64,000 nt of DNA from Brevibacterium sp. CBA3109 (GTDB lineage Bacteria; Actinomycetota; Actinomycetes; Actinomycetales; Brevibacteriaceae): contig NZ_CP158281.1 in assembly GCF_040256645.1 (NCBI RefSeq), positions 2,604,001 through 2,668,000 of the forward strand. The letters are read 5' to 3'. Position numbers and translations under genes: made by a program. The notes under the pieces were generated by a model, which had not been told where the DNA came from, made no database searches, and saw nothing but the letters and a program-made list of their open reading frames with translations. Positions 46,360-54,084 of this stretch are shown here, in pieces. Position 1 is the first letter of the stretch, and the number at the start of each line of letters is the position of its first letter.

Positions 46360-47522
46360 GGCGTTGTGTCCGGTTGCGCCGACGAACTGAGGTTGTTGTC
46401 ATGTTCAGCCCTGGATTCGCGGTTCTTGCGTTCGCCACGCTGGTGGCTGCTGGTGGTGCGAGCAGCATGGGAGGCGGTGATCGCGGAGGTGGCGGCCAGG
46501 ATCGCGAATCCCAGAAGGGCGACGATGTTGAGGACCCCGCCGAGCTGCCAGGCCCAGTGCAGATCGAGGCCGTCGCCGAGGCCGATCCGTAGAACCAGCG
46601 ACGTGTGGAGGAGGAGGACCGGAAGGTAGAAGCCGCGACTGTAGGGCAGACGGATCCGGAGCACCGCAGGCAGGATCACGGAGGCGTGGGCGATGATCAT
46701 CGAGATCGCGAACCCCAGGAAGACCGAGTGGACCACCGCATCATAGGACCTGGCCCCGTCGGTGGGCCCGGCAAGGAGCCAGACCAGACCGGCGACGACC
46801 AGCCACACATAGCCGGCGAGGAGGCAGATGCCCATGAACCGGGTCTGACCGGTGGCGGTGACCGTCTTCGAGGCCACGTCGTGGACGAGGAGCCAGGAGA
46901 CCAGTCCGAGGAGAGTGACGCCCAACAGCGGGTAGCCGATGGTGGGCCACAGCAGGGAGGAGAGCACGCCGAGGGCCGTTGCCGCGATGAGTGCCAAGAA
47001 CCCGCGGACGGCGGTGGAGGCGATGGCGATCCGTGCGAGCTCGAGGCGTTCGGCCGCGATGGTGACGATGACGAATCCGGCCAACCAGGGGATCAATGTC
47101 GGCACGGTGGCACCGCCGAGCCACATGAGGGCCGCACCCGCGGCCAGTACCGCACCGAGGGCCTGGACCAGGATGGCCTCGTCGAAGTTCCGCCGGTAGA
47201 GAGGAATGTAGAGCACGGCCAGGGCAAGACTGCCTGCCAGGAGCCCGAGCTGCCCGATGACCAGCGGCAGTGGGGACAGCACTGCCAGTGAACCGAGTCC
47301 GAGCAGCGCGGGCGCAAGGAACCCGGCCGCTCGGGCGAGTGCCACGGCGCGTTCCAAAGAGATCAGAGTGGCGACGAAACCGAAGACCATGACGATTCCG
47401 TGGGTGCCCGGCAACCTCTCCCCCGCCACCGGGGCCCACAGCCCCAGCAACATGAGTGCCGCGTCGAGTCCGGCTAGCAGCGACAGGCCGGCCGGGACGA
47501 GGAAGGCAAGACGGCGGATCAC
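46356..47522 (-). CDS. NnrS-like polytopic membrane protein
   Basis: A 388-residue protein with about 12 helices. It resembles the membrane half of the downstream fusion (GLWAPVAGERLPGTHGIVMV, SVFLGFAISMIIAHASVILP) and the NnrS group linked to nitrite/NO metabolism. His residues in membrane segments could bind heme or copper, which is unproven. It overlaps both neighbours by a few bases, so regulator, NnrS-like and NirK-fusion genes form one operon. Confidence 0.65.
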   Translation of the reverse strand: MIRRLAFLVPAGLSLLAGLDAALMLLGLWAPVAGERLPGTHGIVMVFGFVATLISLERAVALARAAGFLAPALLGLGSLAVLSPLPLVIGQLGLLAGSLALAVLYIPLYRRNFDEAILVQALGAVLAAGAALMWLGGATVPTLIPWLAGFVIVTIAAERLELARIAIASTAVRGFLALIAATALGVLSSLLWPTIGYPLLGVTLLGLVSWLLVHDVASKTVTATGQTRFMGICLLAGYVWLVVAGLVWLLAGPTDGARSYDAVVHSVFLGFAISMIIAHASVILPAVLRIRLPYSRGFYLPVLLLHTSLVLRIGLGDGLDLHWAWQLGGVLNIVALLGFAILAATSAITASHAARTTSSHQRGERKNRESRAEHDNNLSSSAQPDTTP

Positions 47523-48364
47523 TGGGACTCCTTCCGTGGTTGCAGATGCAGTCGGCAGGCTCCGGGTTCGGCGAAGGGCTCGAGCTCGCTGCTGGAATTC
47601 GGATCCCCGAAGACGTCCAAGGCGCCGCGAACCAGACCGAGATGAACGCCGCAGACGATGTCGGGGTACTGATGGGCGGCGCTGAGCAGCGGGCAGCGGG
47701 TCAGCCTCACGTGGATGGAGTCCTCGGCATCCCCTGCACCTCCGACCGCAGCGTCGGCGTCGCCGGTGACTGTGTTTGCACCCGCACCAGCGCTCGCCTC
47801 GGACTCAGACTTCGTTGCGCAGTCAGCGCCCACCGCTGGCGCGAACCCCAGGTTCTCAAGCAGGGCAATCGTCTGGCTGCGGGCCGTGCTGGTGGTGCGT
47901 TCGTGGTTGCTCGGCTCTTGGCTGCTCGGCTCGTCGCCGGCGAAGTCCGCGGCCAGCTGGCGGCCCCAGTCGACACCGGCGGCGATGCCGTCGAGACGTG
48001 GCGAGTCACTGGTGCGGTGGATGTGCGCGGCCAGCGCCGACGCCAGGCCCGCGTATTCGGCAGCGCCGGCCGCAGCGGCTGTGTCCGTGGCGAAGTAGAG
48101 CCATGCGGGCCTGCCCCTTCCTTGTGAGAGTGCTCGTTCCTTGGCTGCGCAGCCCGCGGTGATGAGCTCCTCCAGATGTTCGCGCACCGTATTCCCATGC
48201 AGCCCAGTCATCGCTGACAGTGCACCGATCGTGACGGGCTCGGCTTGGGCACTGAGGTGCTCGAGCACGGCCGCGACGGCAGGTGAGAGTCCTGTTGCCT
48301 GAACGGCGGGACTGGGTCCCAGCGCGGAGCTCTCAGCCCCGGCGGAGGCGCGATTTATTTTCAC
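47519..48364 (-). CDS. HTH regulator with C-terminal Cys motif (SufR/COG2345-like)
   Basis: A 281-residue regulator. The winged HTH is in residues about 30-95 (VTIGALSAMTGLHGNTVREH and CAAKERALSQGRGRPAWLYF). The C-terminal part has cysteines in VGADC, TRCPLLSAAHQYPDIVCGVH and PGACRLHL, a pattern like SufR-type Fe-S sensors. It heads the nnrS-nirK operon and is divergent, with only 52 bp between, from the DUF2249 gene. It may sense NO or O2 through the cluster and control both; this is inference. An Ala/Gly-rich insert (ASAGAGANTVTGDADAAVGG) is odd. Confidence 0.7.
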   Translation of the reverse strand: MKINRASAGAESSALGPSPAVQATGLSPAVAAVLEHLSAQAEPVTIGALSAMTGLHGNTVREHLEELITAGCAAKERALSQGRGRPAWLYFATDTAAAAGAAEYAGLASALAAHIHRTSDSPRLDGIAAGVDWGRQLAADFAGDEPSSQEPSNHERTTSTARSQTIALLENLGFAPAVGADCATKSESEASAGAGANTVTGDADAAVGGAGDAEDSIHVRLTRCPLLSAAHQYPDIVCGVHLGLVRGALDVFGDPNSSSELEPFAEPGACRLHLQPRKESQ

Positions 48365-48416
48365 GGTTTTAATTGTAATAAACTATGGCCAAGTCTGCAG
48401 AGAAAGAGAGAACTCC

Positions 48417-49214
48417 ATGAGCAATGTCATGTTCACCTCCAATGAGGCCGAGGCCGAGGTCGCCGCAGAGATCGAGCAGAACTACGCCGAACGCTGCGGC
48501 GCCATGGCGGCGAAGGTCGAAGCTCTCGTCGCTGCCGTCTCCCGCCAAGACGAGTCCTGGGTGACTGCTCGCGAGGACCTGAATTCCTGGGCGCAAGCCT
48601 CAGTGACGAGCGCACTGCGGGCGGAGGCCGCCCATATCCTCACCGCGGCTAAGCAGCTCGAGAAATCTCGCGCACTCGCCGAGGCGATCGACGCCGGATC
48701 CGATGTCCTCGCTTCCCTCTTCGCAGACCTCGCAGGCGCCGCGGATGCCGTTCGTGCCGCAGGGAGCGCCCAGGCCGCTCGGTCGGTGTTCGACCTGCAC
48801 GCCGACAATGTGACCACACGCCTCGTCCCACTGCTGGCAGGTGAATCAAGTGTGTCTCTGGCCAAGCTCTGGACCCAGACATCGGCCGACACTGGTGCCG
48901 GCGGCAAGGACGCCGATGCCGACTCCGCCGCTTCTGAGCAGACCGGCGACTGCGCACACAGCTGCACCTGCGGAGAATCCGCTGGTCCTGAATACCCGGA
49001 ACTGGATGTGCGGACCGTTCCGCACGCCATTCGCCACGCAACCGTCTTCGGCGCCCTTGACTCGGTGTCAGCCGGCAATGGGATGGTTCTCTTCGCTCCT
49101 CATGATCCCCTGCCACTCCTGACTCAGATCGACCAGCGCTATTCGGGCGGCTTCTCAGTCGACTACCTTCAGCGCGGCCCCGAGGCTTGGCGCCTCAAGT
49201 TCGTCCGCGCCTGA
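48417..49214 (+). CDS. DUF2249 protein with hemerythrin-like N-terminal region
   Basis: A 265-residue protein. The N-terminal 150 residues are helical with scattered His and Glu (AEAAHILTAAKQLEK, VFDLHADNVTTRLVPLL), like a degenerate hemerythrin domain. A Cys-rich linker (DCAHSCTCGES) and a C-terminal DUF2249 domain (LDVRTVPHAIRHATVFGALD, LLTQIDQRYSGGFSVDYLQR) follow. DUF2249-hemerythrin proteins occur with denitrification and NO-response genes. Its divergence from the Cys-motif regulator suggests shared control. Confidence 0.7.
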   Translation: MSNVMFTSNEAEAEVAAEIEQNYAERCGAMAAKVEALVAAVSRQDESWVTAREDLNSWAQASVTSALRAEAAHILTAAKQLEKSRALAEAIDAGSDVLASLFADLAGAADAVRAAGSAQAARSVFDLHADNVTTRLVPLLAGESSVSLAKLWTQTSADTGAGGKDADADSAASEQTGDCAHSCTCGESAGPEYPELDVRTVPHAIRHATVFGALDSVSAGNGMVLFAPHDPLPLLTQIDQRYSGGFSVDYLQRGPEAWRLKFVRA

Positions 49215-49238
49215 AGGCGAGGGAGGAGAAGAATTTAG

Positions 49239-49278
49239 CGCCACCGGCGGGAGATCAAGTCATCCCGCCGGTGGCGCG
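49239..49278 (+). terminator. Terminator after the DUF2249 gene
   Basis: A 15-bp perfect GC-rich stem (49239-49253 with 49264-49278). The 316-bp gap 49215-49530 also contains one exact DnaA-type word TTATCCACA at 49421-49429 and an A/T-rich stretch near 49430-49490 that is the likely cpaF promoter region. Confidence 0.8.
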
Positions 49279-49530
49279 GTCTATGGGGCGCGAGACCTCA
49301 GCAGAAGTTCTGCGCAGCAGTGATGAAAATCTATACCGCCCGGCGTGGAACTGCAAACAGTGCGACTCGCGCGCATGACTCCGAAACTACACGGATGGCA
49401 TTCGATCTTCGTGTGCAGAGTTATCCACAGATTCGAAAATTCACTGGATTCTTCATTCGACTACAGATAGGTTAAAAACAAATCCAGCTGTGAGAAATAT
49501 GATTCGTATTCTGTCCGCCAGGGGTTCAAC

Positions 49531-50754
49531 GTGGAAGCCACCGAGGTCATCAAGAGCGAAGTGCACAAGAGGATCAGAGACCTCGATGTGGACCCTCGCG
49601 CCGATATGCAACGCTCACGCGAGGTCATTCGCACGGTCATCTCTGAGTACGACGAACGCAGCCTCGTCGCGGATCTTCCGCCCCTGGAAGACAAGGAAGC
49701 AACGTTTCGCTCCATTGACAATCAGCTCTCGGGCTTCGGTGCGCTGCAGGACTATTTCGATGACCCCCGGGTCGAAGAGATCTGGGTCAACTCCCCCAGC
49801 GAAGTCTTCATCGCCATCGACGGACTCCACCAGCTGACGACGACGAAACTCACTGCAGGTGAACTCGATGATCTCATCGAGAGAATGCTGCGCACCTCAG
49901 GACGACGGGTCGACTTGTCTCAACCTTTTGTCGACGCCATGCTTCCCGACGGCTCCCGACTTCATGTCGTCCTGCCCGATATCACCCGTTCCTTCCCTGC
50001 TGTCAACATTCGCAAATTCATTCAGCGTCCGCGGAACCTCGCCGGCCTCGTTGCCCAGGGGTCCCTGACTCCGGCGGCCGCCAGATTCCTCGATGCAGCA
50101 GTCGCCAGCGGTGCAAACATTTTAGTCTCCGGGGCAACTCAGGCCGGCAAGACCACCATGCTCAATGCTCTGGCCGGTTCCATTCCTGCCCGTGAACGAA
50201 TCATTTCCTGCGAAGAGGTCTTCGAACTCAACCTGCCCAGCCGAGACTGGGTTCCCATGCAATGTCGCCAGCCTTCTCTGGAAGGCACCGGCGAGGTCAC
50301 CCTCCGCTCTCTGGTCAAGGAAGCTCTGCGCATGCGACCAACCCGCATGATCGTCGGGGAGGTCCGTGAGGCCGAGAGCCTCGACCTGCTCGTGGCCTTG
50401 AATTCGGGTCTGCCCGGCATGGGCACAATCCACGCAAACTCTGCCCGTGCCGCGATCACCAAGATCTGCACCCTGCCGCTTCTGGCCGGGGCGAACATCT
50501 CCTCCTCCTTCGTCGTCCCCACCGTGGCGGTGAGCATCGACGTGGTCATCCATCTGCGACGTGATCCGAACGGGACCCGCCTCGTCAGTGAGATCAGTGC
50601 CGTCCCCGGTGGCGTCGAAGGTGACGTCGTCGAACTCGACACCATCTTCCATTCGCCGCAGGGACAACTGGTTCGCGGACAGGGGTTCGGCCACCTCGGC
50701 GATCGATTCTCCGCCATCGGCAAAGATCTCCATTCCATTCTGGAAACCGCATGA
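49531..50754 (+). CDS. cpaF: Tad/Flp pilus assembly ATPase (CpaF/TadA)
   Basis: A 407-residue secretion ATPase. The N-terminal domain is followed by Walker A NILVSGATQAGKTTMLNALA, the Asp box (ERIISCEEVFELNLPSRDWV), Walker B region (RMRPTRMIVGEVREAESLDL) and His box (GLPGMGTIHANSARAA). It powers assembly of Tad pili. GTG 49531 is the chosen start. It overlaps tadB by ATGA. No cpaE-like gene precedes it in the window. Confidence 0.9.
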   Translation: MEATEVIKSEVHKRIRDLDVDPRADMQRSREVIRTVISEYDERSLVADLPPLEDKEATFRSIDNQLSGFGALQDYFDDPRVEEIWVNSPSEVFIAIDGLHQLTTTKLTAGELDDLIERMLRTSGRRVDLSQPFVDAMLPDGSRLHVVLPDITRSFPAVNIRKFIQRPRNLAGLVAQGSLTPAAARFLDAAVASGANILVSGATQAGKTTMLNALAGSIPARERIISCEEVFELNLPSRDWVPMQCRQPSLEGTGEVTLRSLVKEALRMRPTRMIVGEVREAESLDLLVALNSGLPGMGTIHANSARAAITKICTLPLLAGANISSSFVVPTVAVSIDVVIHLRRDPNGTRLVSEISAVPGGVEGDVVELDTIFHSPQGQLVRGQGFGHLGDRFSAIGKDLHSILETA

Positions 50755-51848
50755 GCTACTCCCAATCCAGTCTTCTCATCGGTGCCTGCTTCGGCGCGGG
50801 CCTGTTCCTGCTGTGGATGTCACTGTGGCAGAAGCGATCGAAGAAGCGCGTGCAGAAACGATGGGTCCGCGAACTCGACGACATGCTCACAGGAGCCGGG
50901 TTCCCACGGATGCACCCGAGCCACCTGATCCTCATCTCGATCACCGTCTTCATCCTCGTCAGCGTCGTCGCCACCGTCCTCACTGGCTCCTGGGCGATCG
51001 CCCTGTGCTTCGGCCTCTTCGCCTCATGGCTGCCGCACCGGCTGCTCCAACATCGGGCTCGCAGCAAACAGGTCATGCGTCGCGAGCTGTGGCCCGAAAC
51101 CCTCGACCACCTCAACTCCGGCGTCCGTGCCGGCCTATCGCTGCCCGAAGCTCTGAGTTCGCTGGCCCATCGTGGGCCCGAGCCGCTGCGTCCGCTGTTC
51201 GAAGTCTTTGCCGAGGAGTACCGGGCCAGCGGCTCATTCGCCATCGCCCTCGAACGCTTCCGCCAGGTCAGCGCCGACCCGGTGGCCGACCGGATCGTTG
51301 TCGCCCTCAGCGTGACCAGGCAGGTCGGTGGAAGTGACCTCGGCACTATGCTGCGGGCCCTGGCCCAGTTCGTCCGCGACGATGCACGCACCCGCAACGA
51401 ACTCTCCGCCCGGCAGCAGTGGACTGTCAACGGCGCTCGGCTGGCTGTCGCGGCTCCCTGGGTGGTGCTCGCGTTCCTGTCGACCCGGCCAGAGACAGCG
51501 GCTGCGTATAACTCCCAAACCGGGCTGCTACTCCTGGCCTCTGGATTCGTCGTCTCGCTGCTGGCGTATCGGGCGATGAAGCGGATCGGCAGACTCCCGA
51601 ACGAACCTCGTGTCATTGAAGGATCGTCCCTGTCATCCTCGTCCTTCCACCGTTCGGCCGAAGGCAGTGAGGTACCGTCTTCCACCGTTCGGCCGAAGGC
51701 AGTGAGGTACCGTGAGCGCGCTGGCCGATCCGCTCACGATCCTTGCCCTCGGAGCGTTCAACGGGTTCGCGCTCTGCGTCTTCGTACTCGCCTTGCCACC
51801 GCTGCGCCGACCAACGCTGTCGTCTCGCATCGCTCCGTATCTGCGTGA
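50751..51848 (+). CDS. tadB: Tad inner-membrane protein TadB, C-terminally extended by a 35-bp duplication
   Basis: A 365-residue type II secretion F-domain protein with hydrophobic pairs at the N-terminus (SLLIGACFGAGLFLLWMSLW, LILISITVFILVSVVATVL) and C-terminus (WVVLAFLSTRP, LLLLASGFVVSLLAYRAM). The central F domain has LDHLNSGVRAGLSLPEALSS. The last 56 or so residues (after VPS) are Arg-rich and unlike the family. They exist because a 35-bp tandem duplication (51644-51713) removed the original stop, which overlapped the tadC start. Without the second copy the frame would read GTACCGTGA and stop there. Confidence 0.85.
   Translation: MSYSQSSLLIGACFGAGLFLLWMSLWQKRSKKRVQKRWVRELDDMLTGAGFPRMHPSHLILISITVFILVSVVATVLTGSWAIALCFGLFASWLPHRLLQHRARSKQVMRRELWPETLDHLNSGVRAGLSLPEALSSLAHRGPEPLRPLFEVFAEEYRASGSFAIALERFRQVSADPVADRIVVALSVTRQVGGSDLGTMLRALAQFVRDDARTRNELSARQQWTVNGARLAVAAPWVVLAFLSTRPETAAAYNSQTGLLLLASGFVVSLLAYRAMKRIGRLPNEPRVIEGSSLSSSSFHRSAEGSEVPSSTVRPKAVRYRERAGRSAHDPCPRSVQRVRALRLRTRLATAAPTNAVVSHRSVSA
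51644..51713. repeat. Exact 35-bp tandem duplication at the tadB/tadC junction
   Basis: Bases 51644-51678 are repeated exactly at 51679-51713. The unit begins CTTCCACCGTTCGG and ends GGTACCGT. Because 35 is not a multiple of three, tadB shifts frame and reads on to 51848, while the tadC start (GTG 51712) and its upstream AGTGAGG are preserved in the second copy. Confidence 0.97.
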
Positions 51849-52650
51849 TCAGGAATCTCTGGTCGACATCTACGCTCCGCCGACGCCCCGCACGGAGGGC
51901 CTGCTGGGATTGCTCAAGTCCGCCACGTTCGGCGCCACCATGTGGGTGACGTCCCGGATCACCACCGACGCCACCTTGAATCTGCGGATCAACCGCCTCG
52001 GCGGGGGTGCGTCTTTGGAACGCTTCCGAATCAATCAGATTCTGAGCATTCTGGCAGGCATGATCGCCGCTGGGTGCGTGGCCGGGCTGCTCTCAGCACA
52101 ACGCGGCTTCTCTCCCGTGGTCACCCTCGTCCTCATCATCAGCGGTGGCATCGCCGGACACATCGCCAACGACTGGCGCCTGAGCCAAGCCATCGCCCGT
52201 CACGAGTCACGCGTCCTCGCAGAATTCCCCACGGTCGCCGAACTGCTCGCCTTATCGATCATCGCCGGCGAGGGCATCGTCGAAGCACTCGAACGAGTGT
52301 GCCGCACATGCTCGGGCGACCTGATCGATGAGCTGCGCACGGCCCTGGCAACGACGAGAACCGGAACACCGCTCGTCGACGCGCTCGATTCGATGGCCAC
52401 CAGGATCGCCATCCCCGAGATCGTGCAGTTCGTCGACGGCCTGGCCGTGTCGATGACCCGCGGAACCCCGCTGGCGGAGGTCCTGCGCGCCCAGGCCGCC
52501 GATGTGCGGGAACAGTCGCGGCGACGTCTGCTCGAGCTGTCGGGAAAGAAGGAGATCGGAATGTTGGTCCCAGTTGTCGTATTTGTACTTCCGGTGACCG
52601 TCATCTTCGCAGTCTTCCCCTCACTCACCGTCCTCGACCTGAGCCCATGA
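51712..52650 (+). CDS. tadC: Tad inner-membrane protein TadC
   Basis: A 312-residue F-domain membrane protein paired with TadB. It has membrane segments near residues 10-30, 105-145 and 285-310 (IGMLVPVVVFVLPVTVIFAV) and the core LAEFPTVAELLALSIIAGEG and RGTPLAEVLRAQAADVREQS. GTG 51712 lies in the second repeat copy. The first 137 bases overlap the extended tadB frame. Confidence 0.9.
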   Translation: MSALADPLTILALGAFNGFALCVFVLALPPLRRPTLSSRIAPYLRDQESLVDIYAPPTPRTEGLLGLLKSATFGATMWVTSRITTDATLNLRINRLGGGASLERFRINQILSILAGMIAAGCVAGLLSAQRGFSPVVTLVLIISGGIAGHIANDWRLSQAIARHESRVLAEFPTVAELLALSIIAGEGIVEALERVCRTCSGDLIDELRTALATTRTGTPLVDALDSMATRIAIPEIVQFVDGLAVSMTRGTPLAEVLRAQAADVREQSRRRLLELSGKKEIGMLVPVVVFVLPVTVIFAVFPSLTVLDLSP

Positions 52651-52734
52651 CCTGAGCCAACGCACATTGTCGGCCCGGCCCACTCCACCAACTGATCGAC
52701 GCGCCAACTGATCGCCCTGGAAGAAGGAGACACC

Positions 52735-52893
52735 ATGTTCCACCACCTGATGAACCGATTCGCTGTGTTCGTCATCGGCCTCTCAACCGACGAATCCCAC
52801 CGCCGAGGCGAGCGCCGAGGTGACCGACCGGACCGCGGTGACGTTCCCGGCTGGGTCCTCATCACGCTCATGACTGACCGCAGAATCACCTGA
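52735..52893 (+). pseudogene. Truncated Tad-locus pilin-like gene
   Basis: ATG 52735 has an excellent AGAAGGAGA site. The 52-residue product has RGDVPGWVLITLMT, which in actinobacterial Tad loci leads into a hydrophobic pilin-like helix. Here it continues DRRIT and stops, so the helix is missing. The break coincides with the left edge of prophage remnant 2. tadE/tadF-like genes that normally follow are absent from the window. Confidence 0.55.
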
Positions 52894-53120
52894 CACTTGA
52901 GCCTTGGGTGTGCGCTCGGATGGTCACGTTCGTCAATAGGGTCTACAACCACCTGCAACCTCGCCTGGATATGCGACGGTCATCACCTCTGTGAAGGCCT
53001 GGGTGGACATTCTCGTCCTTCTCCCGGGAGCCCGTTACCCCGAGGTTGGAGCTTTCCGCGCTGATCAGCATAAGATCTGATCATGCCCAAGCGATCCGAG
53101 CTCGACGGAAAGTAGAAGCC

Positions 53121-53750
53121 TTGAATGAAATTCAAGAAGTACTAACCTCGTCCCCTGTTTTAGGAGGATTGGCTGGAGGTCTCATCACAGCAATTCTTGC
53201 TTTCGCAGGTGGAATTTTTCAGCGTTCGCACGACCGGAAGCTGAGTCGATACGATCGTGGTTTCGAGGTGAAGCTTGGACGCTACGATGCCTACTCGAAC
53301 GCCGCAAACGAAATCATTAGTGCGATCACGGAGATGCACGAAGATGAGAATCCTGACGTCTTCGGTCCCATGCAGAACCCTGATGTACCCCGAACAGTTG
53401 CAAAAGCCTATTTCGATCTTCAGGTTGTGGCTCCGTTAGACATCAGAAACGACGCTATTAGCCAGTTCAGTGTTATGCAGGCTGCAATGGAAGGTGATTT
53501 CACGCAGCTTCAGACCCTACGGGGCATGCACAACGACCTGCTACTCGACATGCAGCATGATCTAGACCTCAATCGCAAGTCGTTGTTTACCCGGCCTGTT
53601 CTCCTGCTTCGTCGAATACTGCGGTCCAAAAATGTAAGCACTGCGTCAAGCGGGAGAAGCCTTCGCGAGAAGAAGAAGATGCATGAGATGAATTCTCGCG
53701 ACCTTTCCAAAGAAGGCGATAGCGCGAATGATTCAGACCAGGAGGGTTAA
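53121..53750 (+). CDS. Single-span membrane protein, unknown function
   Basis: About 209 residues: an N-terminal helix (VLGGLAGGLITAILAFAGGI), then a long predominantly helical cytoplasmic part and a basic/acidic tail. TTG 53121 with GAAG upstream is the likely start; the frame opens at 53046. The layout resembles phage-lysogen membrane proteins with a cytoplasmic sensor part, but no domain is recognised. A similar layout is found at 60350-60949. Confidence 0.45.
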   Translation: MNEIQEVLTSSPVLGGLAGGLITAILAFAGGIFQRSHDRKLSRYDRGFEVKLGRYDAYSNAANEIISAITEMHEDENPDVFGPMQNPDVPRTVAKAYFDLQVVAPLDIRNDAISQFSVMQAAMEGDFTQLQTLRGMHNDLLLDMQHDLDLNRKSLFTRPVLLLRRILRSKNVSTASSGRSLREKKKMHEMNSRDLSKEGDSANDSDQEG

Positions 53751-53788
53751 CCAATTTTCCCCTCCCACCACACATCATCCGGGTGCAA

Positions 53789-54019
53789 TCACACGCCCAG
53801 CGTGTTGACCCTCCGATCGTGCAAACGCACGTAGATCGCGACGCCCGGATCGAGTCGTTCCGCTTCCCCGTCGAGCCACTCCTCGCCGTCGCCGGCGAAG
53901 ACGACGCGAGCACGAACAGGCACCGGTGAGCGTTCGGGGCTATCACGAGCGGGCAGACCGTTGAGGATCCCCTGCCAGTACTTCCAGGTAGCTGTCCCGT
54001 GCAGGCTATATTCGGTCAT
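53789..54019 (-). pseudogene. Paralog of the 26654 small protein, cut short by an in-frame TGA
   Basis: 76 residues from ATG 54019 (MTEYSLHGTATWKYWQGILN; PVPVRARVVFAGDGEEWLDG; RRVNTLGV). At GV the prophage-1 copy has TGG (Trp) but this copy has TGA. The frame then continues LHPDDVWWEGKIG, matching LLPDDVWWPGK of the paralog. The last 13 or so conserved codons are thus intact but untranslated. It lies 65 bp from the divergent glycosyltransferase 2. Confidence 0.65.
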
Positions 54020-54084
54020 GCGTTCTATTATGCTGCTCGGCGCGGTGTCGTGGGGACCGCTCCAATCTGCCATAAGATCATCAC

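Noticed and set aside
49421..49429. A single exact TTATCCACA word considered as part of a replication origin
   Set aside because: It is isolated, with no dnaA or dnaN gene and no further boxes nearby.
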